Made by a program: the position numbers and the translations under genes | Part shown: one piece after another, positions 34,942 through 43,674 of the stretch | How positions within the stretch are numbered: the first letter of the stretch is position 1 | How the letters are laid out: every line of letters begins with the position of its first letter | Notes under the pieces: generated by a model | Databases searched by the model: none | What the model saw: only the letters and a program-made list of their open reading frames with translations | What the model was told of the DNA's origin: nothing | Assembly (NCBI RefSeq): GCF_003269035.1 | Contig: NZ_QLTK01000030.1 | Span: 20,934-84,933 of the forward strand | Direction: 5' to 3' | Origin: Paraburkholderia bryophila | GTDB taxonomy: Bacteria > Pseudomonadota > Gammaproteobacteria > Burkholderiales > Burkholderiaceae | Length of the DNA stretch: 64,000 nt

Positions 34942-35241
34942 CTACTCGCCCGCGGGCTCAACCGCTTTCTTCTTCCGCCCGCCCTTGAGCCGCATTGGCA
35001 CTTCATCGCGCTCAGCAAACAACTCGATTTCTTCGACCTCTAGCACAACAGCCAATGCCACAAGCGTGTCGACCATGACGTTCGACTTTCCACGCTCGAT
35101 TGCGCTGATTTGCGTGCGGTGCAATCCAGCACGGTCCGCAAGTTGCTCTTGGGACATGCCTTGTTTACCGCGGAACAATCTAAGGTTATTCGCGATTCGC
35201 CGACGGGTTTCCGCCTGCCGCGCGTCAATGCTCTTTGCCAT
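34942..35241 (-). CDS. XRE-family helix-turn-helix regulator
   Basis: 99 residues from MAKSIDARQAETRRRIA; an ATG five codons earlier is equally open and neither has a strong ribosome site. HTH_3 domain: ANNLRLFRGKQGMSQEQLAD, then RAGLHRTQISAIERGKSNVM, the classical Cro/C1 helix pair, followed by VDTLVALAVVLEVEEIELF. The last 20 residues are basic (RLKGGRKKKAVEP). It probably represses its own promoter through the two tandem palindromes at 35281-35309. Confidence 0.88.
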   Translation of the reverse strand: MAKSIDARQAETRRRIANNLRLFRGKQGMSQEQLADRAGLHRTQISAIERGKSNVMVDTLVALAVVLEVEEIELFAERDEVPMRLKGGRKKKAVEPAGE

Positions 35242-35280
35242 ATGGGGCAGGAGCATCCACTATTGTAGCGGCACAATCTA

Positions 35281-35309
35281 CAGTTTTGAAACTGTCAGTT
35301 TATAAACTG
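35281..35309. promoter_or_regulatory. two tandem palindromic operators CAGTTTNNAAACTG
   Basis: CAGTTT-TG-AAACTG at 35281-35294 and CAGTTT-AT-AAACTG at 35296-35309 are two identical 14-bp perfect palindromes separated by one base. They sit 40-70 bp upstream of the XRE start and on the other side face the gene at 35473. Repeated dyads of this spacing are usual for Cro/C1-type repressors; binding is inferred. Confidence 0.75.
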
Positions 35310-35472
35310 GCAGTCTCGACACTACATATTTTTCCCGCTACACTCCGCCCGTTCGTATGCCGCGCTAACGGCGAATGTCAATGTCACGCGTCGGCAGCTA
35401 ACTTCACTTTCACAATCGCTCACCGCGAGGGACTTGCTCGTCCCGCCGCAGGTGGATGACGGAGGATTCTTA

Positions 35473-36111
35473 GTGACTGCTCCTCGAGCACAGCGTCGCA
35501 CACGGTCGGTCGAGAACTCGCCAGCGGTGCGCCGACAGGTCAAACTGGTTGAACCGGTGGACACTGAACTTCACCCCCGGCCCCGCTTGTGGATGATGAA
35601 CGGCGAACAGAGAGAGCTGTTTTCGCGTTTCCCCCTCTTCTTTCGCGCGATGCATCATCCAGAGTCGTACCCGGCGAACATCTCGCACTTCGGAATTCAG
35701 TGCGGCGTTGGTTGGTATCCAATCATTGAAGTGCTGGCGCGTGACGTTGAATTTGAGCTACGCGCATTGTGGCGCGAGCAACTCCAGTCTCCCGAGAAAA
35801 TCGCGGACATGGATAGAGCACTTCTGTCCGGCCGCGTCCCCTACCCGACGCTTCCCGTTTGCACTGACATCTCGCAGGTCGCAGGCGAACTCAAACTCGT
35901 CGTCTTGAATGGGTACATGTGTCCGCCCGATGTCTGGACGCGCATTTCGGCGAGCGTCGAAATCGCTGTGGCGACTGCTCGGTGCGTATGTGAGAGCTGC
36001 GGCAACCCAGGCACGCTCCGAGATGTTTATTGGCATCGCGTCTATTGCGACAAGTGTGTCGACCCCGCCGTCGAATCCGATTGTGCGATATCACCCGGTT
36101 CGTCGAGCTAG
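35473..36111 (+). CDS. hypothetical protein with C-terminal cysteine-pair (zinc-binding-like) motif
   Basis: 212 residues from the GTG at 35473, which has GGAGG seven bases upstream; an ATG/GTG further up lacks this. The N-terminal 30 residues are basic. The middle has FGIQCGVGWYPIIEVL and a charged helical part. At residues about 175-205 is CVCESCGNPG followed by RVYCDKC: two CxxC pairs about 20 apart, a likely zinc ribbon. Divergent from the XRE gene across the double operator, so likely under its control. Function unknown. Confidence 0.65.
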   Translation: MTAPRAQRRTRSVENSPAVRRQVKLVEPVDTELHPRPRLWMMNGEQRELFSRFPLFFRAMHHPESYPANISHFGIQCGVGWYPIIEVLARDVEFELRALWREQLQSPEKIADMDRALLSGRVPYPTLPVCTDISQVAGELKLVVLNGYMCPPDVWTRISASVEIAVATARCVCESCGNPGTLRDVYWHRVYCDKCVDPAVESDCAISPGSSS

Positions 36112-36534
36112 GGCTGACGCTCGACACCCGTGTCATTTGGACCAGCAATGCAAACCACCACACAGCCGGCTAACGTCCCCGATGATTTTCCGCGTGACGC
36201 CCCCCCCCGGCATCGTCGCTGGCGCGCAGCCCAAAGTCTGTGCCGTTATGTCCGAAGGCAAGTACGTCGCTGGGCAAACGGCCATTTAACGCGAGGAGCG
36301 TTGGAGCATCTTCGAGGACCTCGCGCACCAACTTGTGCCAAAGGCACTGAAGGATGCGTCGGCTCATCCGGAACAAAGTCAAGACGTCACCCTCGCGCGT
36401 GCGCGCCGCAATCGCATGCAAGGGATGGGTCTCAGAAGATGAATCGCGTTGGCTTATCGTTTGCCTCCGCGCGTTACTGAATTGGTAACCGTTTGTGGAA
36501 TTGCTGCACCTTTCCCACCTCACCATCCGCTACC
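36112..36534. other. gene-free stretch
   Basis: No credible coding region in about 420 bases. A short open piece beginning MSEGKYVAGQTAI (36249-36290) with stop may be a gene relic. No repeats or strong hairpins seen. Confidence 0.35.
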
Positions 36535-37410
36535 ATGAACCTAGCATCATCCCCGCCGCCCTCTTCACTCAGCCCACTGGCGTCAGACCTACCGACGCTT
36601 GGCCGCCTAATTCGGAGTTGTAGGCTGCATTGCGAACTGAGCCTCCTCGATGCTGCTGAAATCGTCGATATCGACGTCGCCGAATTGAGCCGCATCGAAG
36701 ATGGGAAGTCGGCTGCTACCGAAGCCCTGTTCAAGGTTCTCGCTGGGTTCGGCCAGGAGATGCTTATCATGCAGCGCGATGATGCCAGCGACGCTCTCGC
36801 GGCGGTCGGGCATACCGTCAACTGGTATGAAGTAATGGAGCGGCGCTATCCTTCCAGAGAACGACCTGTACCGGCTGCCCTCGTTCTTGACTGCACCACT
36901 CCGACGCTTTTCGTCGACTTTGACGGCACGCTGCACGTGGGCCATGCGTATATCGGCGAGGACGATGAAATAACGCTCGACACCGGTCGACCTCTACTGG
37001 AATTCGCACCCCTGCTCGCCGAGCTTCTCGAGCCCTATCCCGATGTGGAAATTGTGCTCACGACGTCATGGGTGCGACGCTTGCCAGTGGAGCGCGTCAT
37101 CGAGTACCTGCCACCGGAACTACGCCGACGCATCGTCGGGACCACCCGGGATATCAAACCCCGGTTCAGCTATGTGCAGGACGGTACCGAGCGTACTTAC
37201 GTCGTCAGCAGCTGCGCCTATGGGAAACGACTTAGGCACTGGCTCGCTATCGACGACGCAGTATTCGGCGCGGCACAGTTCGGCCGTGAGCCCGGTGAAC
37301 TCGTCGACCACTTCCTTCTGCTCGACTCGTCTCGCGGCATTAGCGACAGCAATGCGCTGCAGCGTATCGCGCTGTGGCTTAACGAAGTGCATTCCGCACC
37401 ACATGGCTGA
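36535..37410 (+). CDS. helix-turn-helix protein fused to HAD-like phosphatase domain
   Basis: About 291 residues from ATG at 36535. Residues 15-80: XRE-like HTH, LGRLIRSCRLHCELSLLDAA then EIVDIDVAELSRIEDGKSAA. Residues about 125-285: a HAD-type domain, motif I LFVDFDGTLHVG (DxDGT), motif II VLTTSWVRRLP, and WLAIDDAVFG as the likely motif IV. The HAD part resembles the HAD domain found with RNA-repair proteins (PF18143 type). The combination suggests a DNA-binding sensor coupled to a phosphatase, perhaps acting on RNA or nucleotide ends. Position between retron and transposase suggests an accessory role. Function inferred only in outline. Confidence 0.72.
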   Translation: MNLASSPPPSSLSPLASDLPTLGRLIRSCRLHCELSLLDAAEIVDIDVAELSRIEDGKSAATEALFKVLAGFGQEMLIMQRDDASDALAAVGHTVNWYEVMERRYPSRERPVPAALVLDCTTPTLFVDFDGTLHVGHAYIGEDDEITLDTGRPLLEFAPLLAELLEPYPDVEIVLTTSWVRRLPVERVIEYLPPELRRRIVGTTRDIKPRFSYVQDGTERTYVVSSCAYGKRLRHWLAIDDAVFGAAQFGREPGELVDHFLLLDSSRGISDSNALQRIALWLNEVHSAPHG

Positions 37411-37578
37411 ATCCATACGCCGCTAACACATACCGAACATGTCCCATGACCATCGCATATGAACGCACGAAGGCAGTTATCGAGACGTGCAAACTTCTTC
37501 AACTGCTAACGCTCGACTCTTGACTTCCATTGTTCGAATTTCCAGCTTCAACCTATACACGTGACGGAGGCACCTCAA

Positions 37579-38028
37579 ATGCTGAGAGTAACAGTCGAAT
37601 TGTGGCCGGGCGGCCGCGAGAGTGGTAGCCGGGTGTTGGCAACGGCAAAGATTGGCCGAGTTAAGAATGGCGCGCTCGCAGACTACAAGGTCGAACTGCA
37701 CGAAGATGTGCAGGGAGAAATAGGCGCAGCGAGCCTGCACGACTATCCACGCTACGCTTCGAGCATATGGGACTTGGTAGCACGTGCCCTTGCGGTCGCG
37801 CTGACTGGGAAGGAGGAACTACCTCCACGCCCACAACAGCTTGATGTTCCTATTCACACCTCCGATAACACCCCGTATGTGCGGCTTCGGGAGATACCGG
37901 AGCCGGCGCAAAGCCTTTTCAAAAAGCGTATCGCCTTTTCGACACGCCCGCTAATTGACGAGGACCCGGAGCCCATGGATTGCGCCTATGCGTGGGACTG
38001 GCGGGATTTTCTGGATGGCGGCAGATAG
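37579..38028 (+). CDS. hypothetical protein, 149 aa
   Basis: Start ATG at 37579, with GGAGG about 9 bases before it; a GTG 18 bases up is less likely. N-terminus MLRVTVELWPGGRESGSRVL then ATAKIGRVKNGALADYKVEL forms a beta-hairpin-like pattern; the middle contains HDYPRYASSIWDLVARALAV, and the C-terminus is acidic. No membrane segments, no known motif. Function unknown. Confidence 0.6.
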   Translation: MLRVTVELWPGGRESGSRVLATAKIGRVKNGALADYKVELHEDVQGEIGAASLHDYPRYASSIWDLVARALAVALTGKEELPPRPQQLDVPIHTSDNTPYVRLREIPEPAQSLFKKRIAFSTRPLIDEDPEPMDCAYAWDWRDFLDGGR

Positions 38029-38680
38029 TGGCGTCGATGATGTCCAAGTCTTGCTAAGTTTCTCGCGCTGCCATCGCGACGCGCCGGAAGTATGTTCAAA
38101 GCGGCGCTGCGTCGCACGTAAACGAAGGATTTTGAGAAGGCCGATTCGTTCGCCTGGCGGCGACCTCGAGTCGCGTCCCGTCGCCGAACCGTTCACGGCG
38201 CTGATGGATGTCGCCAAGGCTACCGGTCGGTACGATTTAACGCGCGAGCGCGCACTCAAGCATATGTGGGAGCTGGTCCGCACGGAAGAGGCGCCGTCCA
38301 AAGCGAAGCACAGCCACTGGCAAACGCCGAGCGGTACCGAACTGGTCAAGGATTTTCTCGCCGAGCACGAACGTGAGGCCGCATGGGAGGCGTTCTGCGG
38401 AGGTCCAGTAGCGGTAAACATGTGGGCAACGGTGGCGGCGGTTCGCGCGAAGACCCATCCGCACGACGCCATTGCGCTGTACCACCGCTTACTGCCAATA
38501 TCGGCGGAAAATGGCACACGGAACGCGCGATATGACGAGGCTGCTGGAATCGTACGGGCCATCGGCCGGTTGAGAGCAGAACTGAGCGAGCACGCGCTGT
38601 TGACCATAGAACTCGATGAAATCCGGAAGGCTTATCGTGCCAAGCGAAATTTCATCAAGACGCTGGCTGCATTTCAATAG
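38015..38680 (+). CDS. hypothetical protein, possibly 5'-truncated (DUF6880-like C-terminus)
   Basis: Start is not decided; an ATG at 38015 overlaps the previous gene by 14 bases, and 38204 is another option. The first 60 residues are Arg/Cys-rich and unlike a folded domain, whereas from TALMDVAKATGRYDLTRERA on the sequence looks genuine: VKDFLAEHEREAAWEAFCGG, VAAVRAKTHPHDAIALYHRL and a final KAYRAKRNFIKTLAAF. This helical tail resembles the end of the long DUF6880 (zinc-finger SWIM-associated) proteins. It probably represents a 3' remnant of such a gene, abutted by the transposase locus. Confidence 0.45.
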   Translation: MAADSGVDDVQVLLSFSRCHRDAPEVCSKRRCVARKRRILRRPIRSPGGDLESRPVAEPFTALMDVAKATGRYDLTRERALKHMWELVRTEEAPSKAKHSHWQTPSGTELVKDFLAEHEREAAWEAFCGGPVAVNMWATVAAVRAKTHPHDAIALYHRLLPISAENGTRNARYDEAAGIVRAIGRLRAELSEHALLTIELDEIRKAYRAKRNFIKTLAAFQ

Positions 38681-38759
38681 TTCTGCGGTCGCCCTTACCG
38701 TCTTGTGGGCACCGATAGGGTCATGCTATTTCGATGCGACCCAGATGAGGAGGCTGTCC

Positions 38760-40304
38760 ATGTACTCAGATATCAAAGAGTGGACGCGTATCCGAGCGCG
38801 GGTTCTCAAAAAGGGCGAATCCATCCGGTATGTCGCAAAAGTCGAGGCCATGAGCCGGAACACTGTCCGGAAAATGGCCCACTTCGAGTTGCCCCCAGGC
38901 TACTGCCGGGTCACCGACAATACGAGAGATGCCACCCGCTGCCGAAAACTGGCAGTGCCATGGTCAGCGGTCCAACGCATCGTACGTGCACTCCCGGAGC
39001 GCGGGGCAGCGCAGTTCCTGGCCCGCTTGTTTAGCGAGGACGACACGGAGGAACTCGAAGAGACAGCCGGGCGTCGATTGCGCAGATGGGGTGTTGTCGA
39101 ATCTCCGAAGATAGGCTCTGCTGAACGGAGCCGACAGCGATGGCAGAACTGGATGTATCAAGTCGAACAGGGACTCGTTTCTGTGCCAGCAGGGGAGGAT
39201 GGCAGGCAACAGGACAGGCTGATGCGAATGCTGTTGCCGGTATCAAGGAACCAGCGCCATAAGTCGCTTACCGTGCTGGCACACGAAGCAGGTTTTTCCT
39301 TACGTGAAATCGCGACGCATCTCGCCATTAGCCGCGCGTCCGTTCGCACGTACATCGGCGACTATAAGGCAGCTGGGTTGGAATCACTGTTCGCAAAAAC
39401 GAACCGCTCCCGCAGGGAGGACGACGAAGCGCTGAAGAGCGCAGTTTTCACGCTGTTGCACGAGCCACCGTCTGCATCAGGCATTAACAGGACGACATGG
39501 AAAATGGACGACCTGCGACGCGTTCTGGCGGTGCGTGGGCATCATGCGGGCATGGAGGCTATCCGGGCCATAATGCGGCACGCCGGCTATCGCTGGAAAT
39601 CGGCCAAGATTGTACTCACAAGCACCGACCCCAATTATCGGGAAAAACTTGACCACATCCGGTCGATTCTAGCCAACCTTCAGCCTGACGAACGGTTCTT
39701 CTCTATCGACGAGTTTGGACCCTTCTCCGTCACTATGAAACCCGGCCGCGTGCTGGCTGCCCCCGATGTTCAGCCGAATGTTCCGCAATGGCAGAAATCG
39801 AAGGGGTGTCTGATTTGCACGGCCGCACTGGAGTTGTCGTCCAACCAGGTGACGCATTTCTATTCCACGGCCAAGAACACCGATGAGATGATTCGCATGG
39901 CAACTGCCCTGCTCGAAAAGTACGGTGTGATGCGGAAGCTATACCTCTCGTGGGACGCAGCCTCCTGGCATCTTTCGAAGAAGCTGTCGGCGTTCATCTC
40001 CGACCACAATGAGTCAGCGCAATCGCGTCATCAGCCGATTCTGGAACTGGCTCCTTTGCCTGCAAGTGCTCAATTCCTGAATGTCATCGAATCAGTCTTC
40101 AGTGGCATGGCGAGAGCCATCATCCACAATAGTGACTACGCGTCCGCGGATGCTGCGAAGGCGGCAATTGACCGCTATTTCGCAGAGCGCAATCAGCACT
40201 TCAAGGAACATCCGAAACGCGCGGGCAAAGCAATCTGGCGAAAGGAGCGGACGACGAGCGAGTTTTCGGCTGCGAACAATTGCAAGGACCCGGCATACCG
40301 ATGA
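38760..40304 (+). mobile_element. IS630-like transposase (DDE)
   Basis: 514 residues from ATG at 38760 (GGAGG eight bases upstream). N-terminal HTH: GESIRYVAKVEAMSRNTVRK; a second HTH at about 170-215, FSLREIATHLAISRASVRTY. The DDE_3 catalytic core: FFSIDEFGPFSV (first D), LYLSWDAASWHL (second D), and FLNVIESVFSGMARAII (E). This is the IS630 pattern. Terminal inverted repeats and a TA duplication could not be found within 100 bp on either side, so the element ends are undefined or lost. Flanked by gene remnants on both sides. Confidence 0.88.
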
Positions 40305-41090
40305 ATCGTTCGGGACATCATTATCGATACGGCGGGGGCGGCCGGTGGTGCGGAGGCGGCCGACGATGATGTCGCCGAGGTGGGGGTAACGGTTTACACC
40401 TGCGAACAAGATGGCCATGAACCCAAACTCGGCGACATTGCATGCGCGGACGCGCATCGGCTTCAGTAGGCACCGCCAGAATCGTTGTTGCGACCAGCAA
40501 AGTGGTCCGGTCCCGGGGCGCCCGAGCGACTCGCGGATTTGGTGACAACTGACCGGCGTTTTGCGTTGCCATACGGGGGCTGCGACGAGAGTCGCCGCGA
40601 GGGAATTTTTTTGGCTTGAGCGAGAAATCGAAATCGCTTTTCTGCAGGAGAGAACGGCGAAGGCTTGAGATGGGTTTTTCGGACGTACAAGTACGGCCTG
40701 TCCGTCCATGACGGATTGCTCAGCAGGGTCGAAGAAACCCGCGACGGCGGCGTAGGTCACTGCATCGAGTTCAGCGCAGCCCAACTTTTTCAGAGCGGTA
40801 AAGTGACGGCCGTTCAGCCAACTCTCGTCGCCGGCGTCACGCAGAATCAGGCCGAAGGACCGTACGTCTTCTTTGCTCGCAAACAGTTGCTCGATGTACT
40901 TGTCGCCGTCAAGTATTCCCGCTTCGGCTGCTGCAGCGAGACTGTCCATTGCCCAGGCCAAGCCAGAATTGCCCGGCATTGTTAGCAGGGCCAACGGCTG
41001 GATTGGCGTTAGAGTTTTCTTGCGATGGTGCCAGCCTCCGAACTCGATACACGCGGCGACGACTCTTTGTCCATCTTCGGTCTCGAACAT
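40092..41090 (-). CDS. hypothetical protein, 3' part probably altered by the insertion
   Basis: The frame gives 332 codons, but only the first about 145 look like a real protein: MFETEDGQRVVAACIEFGGW, LALLTMPGNSGLAWAMDSLA and DESWLNGRHFTALKKLGCAE, DAVTYAAVAGFFDPAEQSVM. After residue about 150 the composition turns Ser/Arg/Cys-rich, and the last 70 codons run antisense through the transposase gene. I infer that the original gene ended or was cut near 40650. No family recognised. Confidence 0.4.
   Translation of the reverse strand: MFETEDGQRVVAACIEFGGWHHRKKTLTPIQPLALLTMPGNSGLAWAMDSLAAAAEAGILDGDKYIEQLFASKEDVRSFGLILRDAGDESWLNGRHFTALKKLGCAELDAVTYAAVAGFFDPAEQSVMDGQAVLVRPKNPSQAFAVLSCRKAISISRSSQKNSLAATLVAAPVWQRKTPVSCHQIRESLGRPGTGPLCWSQQRFWRCLLKPMRVRACNVAEFGFMAILFAGVNRYPHLGDIIVGRLRTTGRPRRIDNDVPNDSSVCRVLAIVRSRKLARRPLLSPDCFARAFRMFLEVLIALCEIAVNCRLRSIRGRVVTIVDDGSRHATED
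40321..40572 (-). CDS. possible small secreted His/Pro-rich protein
   Basis: 83 codons. From about residue 22, TTLLVATTILAVPTEADA resembles a signal peptide ending before RPRMQCRRVWVHGHLVRRCK; the tail is Pro/His/Arg-rich (RRHHRRPPPHHRPPPPYR). Two cysteines could bridge. Against it: no ribosome site at the ATG and a short unconvincing N-region. It lies in the gap between the transposase stop and the hypothetical gene on the same strand. Confidence 0.35.
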   Translation of the reverse strand: MATQNAGQLSPNPRVARAPRDRTTLLVATTILAVPTEADARPRMQCRRVWVHGHLVRRCKPLPPPRRHHRRPPPHHRPPPPYR

Positions 41091-41147
41091 CAGTTGGGAC
41101 GGTTGTGCTCCTGCTTGGCAGTCGCCATGTTGCTAAATGGCGTCAGG

Positions 41148-42002
41148 CTAATTACAAAGTTGTACTAGTCTATTGAGTTCATCGGGATTGTCGGTTGCGA
41201 GTTCACTCGTTGTTGCCGTGTCGTTCAGCAAGTCGCATTCTTTCGGTCTGCTTTGAGCACGCGTCACGGTCTTTAGCTCGTGGGACACCACTGCGGGTGG
41301 TGCAGCGGTACTGGCGGCCACCCTTGGCTGTTTGCTTTTGCCACACCTTTGGTCGATAAGCGAAACAACCGCAGTCTCCACAGTGTGAGCTCTGCGAATA
41401 CGCGCTGTTCGAGCTTCGATGCGCTTCAAACTTGACTCCACCGAGGCGAGTTGACTATTCAGCACGCGTTTCGCGTCTTGAGATAGCGACTCAAATTCCT
41501 GGGCTTTTTCCAGTCCTTCGAAAAAGCGTACCGCCCCTCTGATGATGGGAATCTCGCCTGCCACTGCTGTGGCCATCTGGCCATCGGTTTGCGCCTGGAC
41601 CAGTTCTATTGCCGACCCCGTAGAGGATACGCGTTTGACAATCTCGGACGCGGCGGCTTGTCCTACGTTGCTGAGGGCTCCCTGCTCACCCACCGTCGCG
41701 ATATCTAATACGCCATTGAGAGCCCCCACAAGTATGTTGAGCATGTGTAGCGTGGTTCCGGCAACTTCAGCTGCGGTTTGCAATTGCTGGTCTGTTGTGA
41801 GTTGGCTGCGCAGCGCTCGAGTATCGTTCAGCGCCTCGTTAGCTGCGTTCCACTTACGGAATGTACGGTCGAAGTCTGAGTATAACTGGCCGTCACGATA
41901 AGTTACCAGGGACGGACATGCGGGGTCTTCGACCGTTTGACTCACTGCGGTGGAGACGGCGGAGACCGCGCACACACATCCCACGACTAGATGGCGATAC
42001 AT
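41148..42002 (-). CDS. exported hypothetical protein, 284 aa
   Basis: Signal peptide MYRHLVVGCVCAVSAVSTAV cleaved near SQT-VED. Mature protein is largely helical: a first part with ALNDTRALRSQLTTDQQLQT, a middle hydrophobic Ala/Gly-rich stretch (NILVGALNGVLDIATVG) and a coiled-coil-like EKAQEFESLSQDAKRVLNSQ. Cysteines near both ends. It is the last of three closely packed minus-strand genes (2-bp gap to the lipoprotein gene). Unknown function; envelope location likely. Confidence 0.65.
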   Translation of the reverse strand: MYRHLVVGCVCAVSAVSTAVSQTVEDPACPSLVTYRDGQLYSDFDRTFRKWNAANEALNDTRALRSQLTTDQQLQTAAEVAGTTLHMLNILVGALNGVLDIATVGEQGALSNVGQAAASEIVKRVSSTGSAIELVQAQTDGQMATAVAGEIPIIRGAVRFFEGLEKAQEFESLSQDAKRVLNSQLASVESSLKRIEARTARIRRAHTVETAVVSLIDQRCGKSKQPRVAASTAAPPAVVSHELKTVTRAQSRPKECDLLNDTATTSELATDNPDELNRLVQLCN

Positions 42003-42004
42003 GG

Positions 42005-42670
42005 TTATCCCTCTGTGAGCAGGGTAAATTTGTGAACTTCAGTACCGACTTTGATGACAATAGTCAGAGGCGCGGCCTTCACGTTTTCCACCACGATATA
42101 GCCCGCTGTCGCTTCACCCGGAGACAGGGTTGTTCCGCGAAACCGCGCTCTAATGAAGGCAGCCTGTCGCTCCTTTGCTGTCTCGTTTGCTTTGTCGACG
42201 TCTTTAGTGAGCGGGTCGGCTACGGAGTTGACACTGGCTGAGTCGGTTGTATGCGCTACCGCGAGGAGTGCTCCCCCTAGTAGGGCCATCACCATACCGG
42301 CACTGAGATGTGATTGTGTGTAGTGCTTGTCAATAGCGCTAGCTCGTTCATCGGTAACAAGAACGGGGTTTCCCCCGTCCTGTCGCAACGAGATGTCTTG
42401 CTCATCGACTTCAAACGGCCTATTGCTCCGGTTTGCTATGACAACCACAATAGGCGTTCCATAACCAGTGAGCAACTTGGGCGAAACGACGGCAATGGCG
42501 ACTCTCGAGTTGGCCTGAAAAGAATCGAGAACAAGACCGGCTGGGCAATTAACGACTTTTTGCGTCGCTGCAGGTTTGACTTTGTTGAAGGTGACATAGT
42601 CGTGACTCACCGAGGACAGGCACGCAGTCAGTAGCGCACACATCAGTGGAATCGATTTCTGACGTTTCAC
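42005..42670 (-). CDS. hypothetical lipoprotein, 221 aa
   Basis: N-terminus MKRQKSIPLMCALLTACLSS has a lipobox LLTAC. A beta-rich first part (AIAVVSPKLLTGYGTPIVVV) with Ig-like pattern, a hydrophobic Gly/Ala segment GMVMALLGGALLAVAHTTDS in the middle, then AAFIRARFRGTTLSPGEATA and a final beta part. The Gly/Ala segment followed by 'SxGE' beta part is like proteins described as outer-membrane or assembly lipoproteins, but I recognise no family. Middle gene of a three-gene cluster, 9 bp after the previous. Confidence 0.68.
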   Translation of the reverse strand: MKRQKSIPLMCALLTACLSSVSHDYVTFNKVKPAATQKVVNCPAGLVLDSFQANSRVAIAVVSPKLLTGYGTPIVVVIANRSNRPFEVDEQDISLRQDGGNPVLVTDERASAIDKHYTQSHLSAGMVMALLGGALLAVAHTTDSASVNSVADPLTKDVDKANETAKERQAAFIRARFRGTTLSPGEATAGYIVVENVKAAPLTIVIKVGTEVHKFTLLTEG

Positions 42671-42679
42671 GGTGAACTC

Positions 42680-43381
42680 CTAATTCCAGCAGGTCGAGAG
42701 CTGAGCTGCCAGCGCGCGCGTTACGATTGACGTATATCGACCCATGACGTAGCCACACTTACAGCCACCGAGAATGCCTTCGCACTGTAGTTCCTGGGTG
42801 CTATGGGAGTTCCAGTTCGTCCAAGGCGTGTCCGAATCCGGTCCGCCGGTTGTAGCAATGGCACATTGCTGTGCTTGCTGTGCACTCTTGTCGGCTGAGG
42901 CTGCTCCATCAAGTAGCTCCGAGACCGCGCGAGGCTTGTCGTACCCCTTCGCCTTTGCGTCGCGCATGGTCTCGGTCACGCTCTGGCCGAGGAGCTGCTC
43001 CCGAAAAGTCACCAGAGTGGGGTCCGTGTATTTGGGTAGCTGGGCGTCGAGATATTGAAGATTGCCTTGGCAGCCCTTGGGTGTAGTGACAGCAGAACGC
43101 GATGCAACGGCGACTGTTGAGCCTGTTGAGTTTCCTGAGCCAGCACTGGAAGAAGCACTGGAAGAGTTAGCCGTCGCCTGCCGCTGTAGAGATTGCAACT
43201 CGCCCTGAAGCGCGGCTTTGTCTGCGCTGGTCGAAGAATCGCTTATTACGGCGTTCAGCACTTGGGACATGGTCGAGTCGAGCTCATCGGATGAGGCGAG
43301 TTGAACAGATGCGCCAATCAGACCGCAGGCGAAGCAGGCCAGTGCCGTGAATCGCCGGAGAGGCAATGTTGGAATCTTCAT
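42680..43381 (-). CDS. exported hypothetical protein with C-terminal cysteines, 233 aa
   Basis: From ATG at 43381 (GGGAGG 8 bases upstream). Signal peptide MKIPTLPLRRFTALACFACG-LIGASVQLASS. A Ser/Gly-rich linker NSSSASSSAGSGNSTGSTV separates a helical N-part from a C-part with LQYLDAQLPKYTDPTLVTFR and six cysteines, ending CEGILGGCKCGYVMGR then ALAAQLSTCWN. First gene of the three-gene cluster. Function unknown; the disulphide-rich tail suggests a periplasmic or surface protein. Confidence 0.65.
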   Translation of the reverse strand: MKIPTLPLRRFTALACFACGLIGASVQLASSDELDSTMSQVLNAVISDSSTSADKAALQGELQSLQRQATANSSSASSSAGSGNSTGSTVAVASRSAVTTPKGCQGNLQYLDAQLPKYTDPTLVTFREQLLGQSVTETMRDAKAKGYDKPRAVSELLDGAASADKSAQQAQQCAIATTGGPDSDTPWTNWNSHSTQELQCEGILGGCKCGYVMGRYTSIVTRALAAQLSTCWN

Positions 43382-43674
43382 GGCTGTGCCTCCCTTGAGG
43401 ACTTGGCTTTTGGGCGCGGTAGGGGTGCGCCGGAGCACCGGGTGTGCTGGAACGGCCCCGCACGATGCTCCGACTGCGAAACGTGCGCTGGCCGACGGGA
43501 AAGACAACCCAGGCAGCCGGCTCAACCGGTTAACCGTTGCGAGAGTTGCCTGTGAGCCATGCACAGAGGGTAGAAGACGGCGTCGCTTGACCCAATGGTC
43601 CAAATGCACCAGTTACCGGCTAACGGCGACCGAGTACGCTGGTGCAATATCACGAAGCACCCACGGAGGAGACT

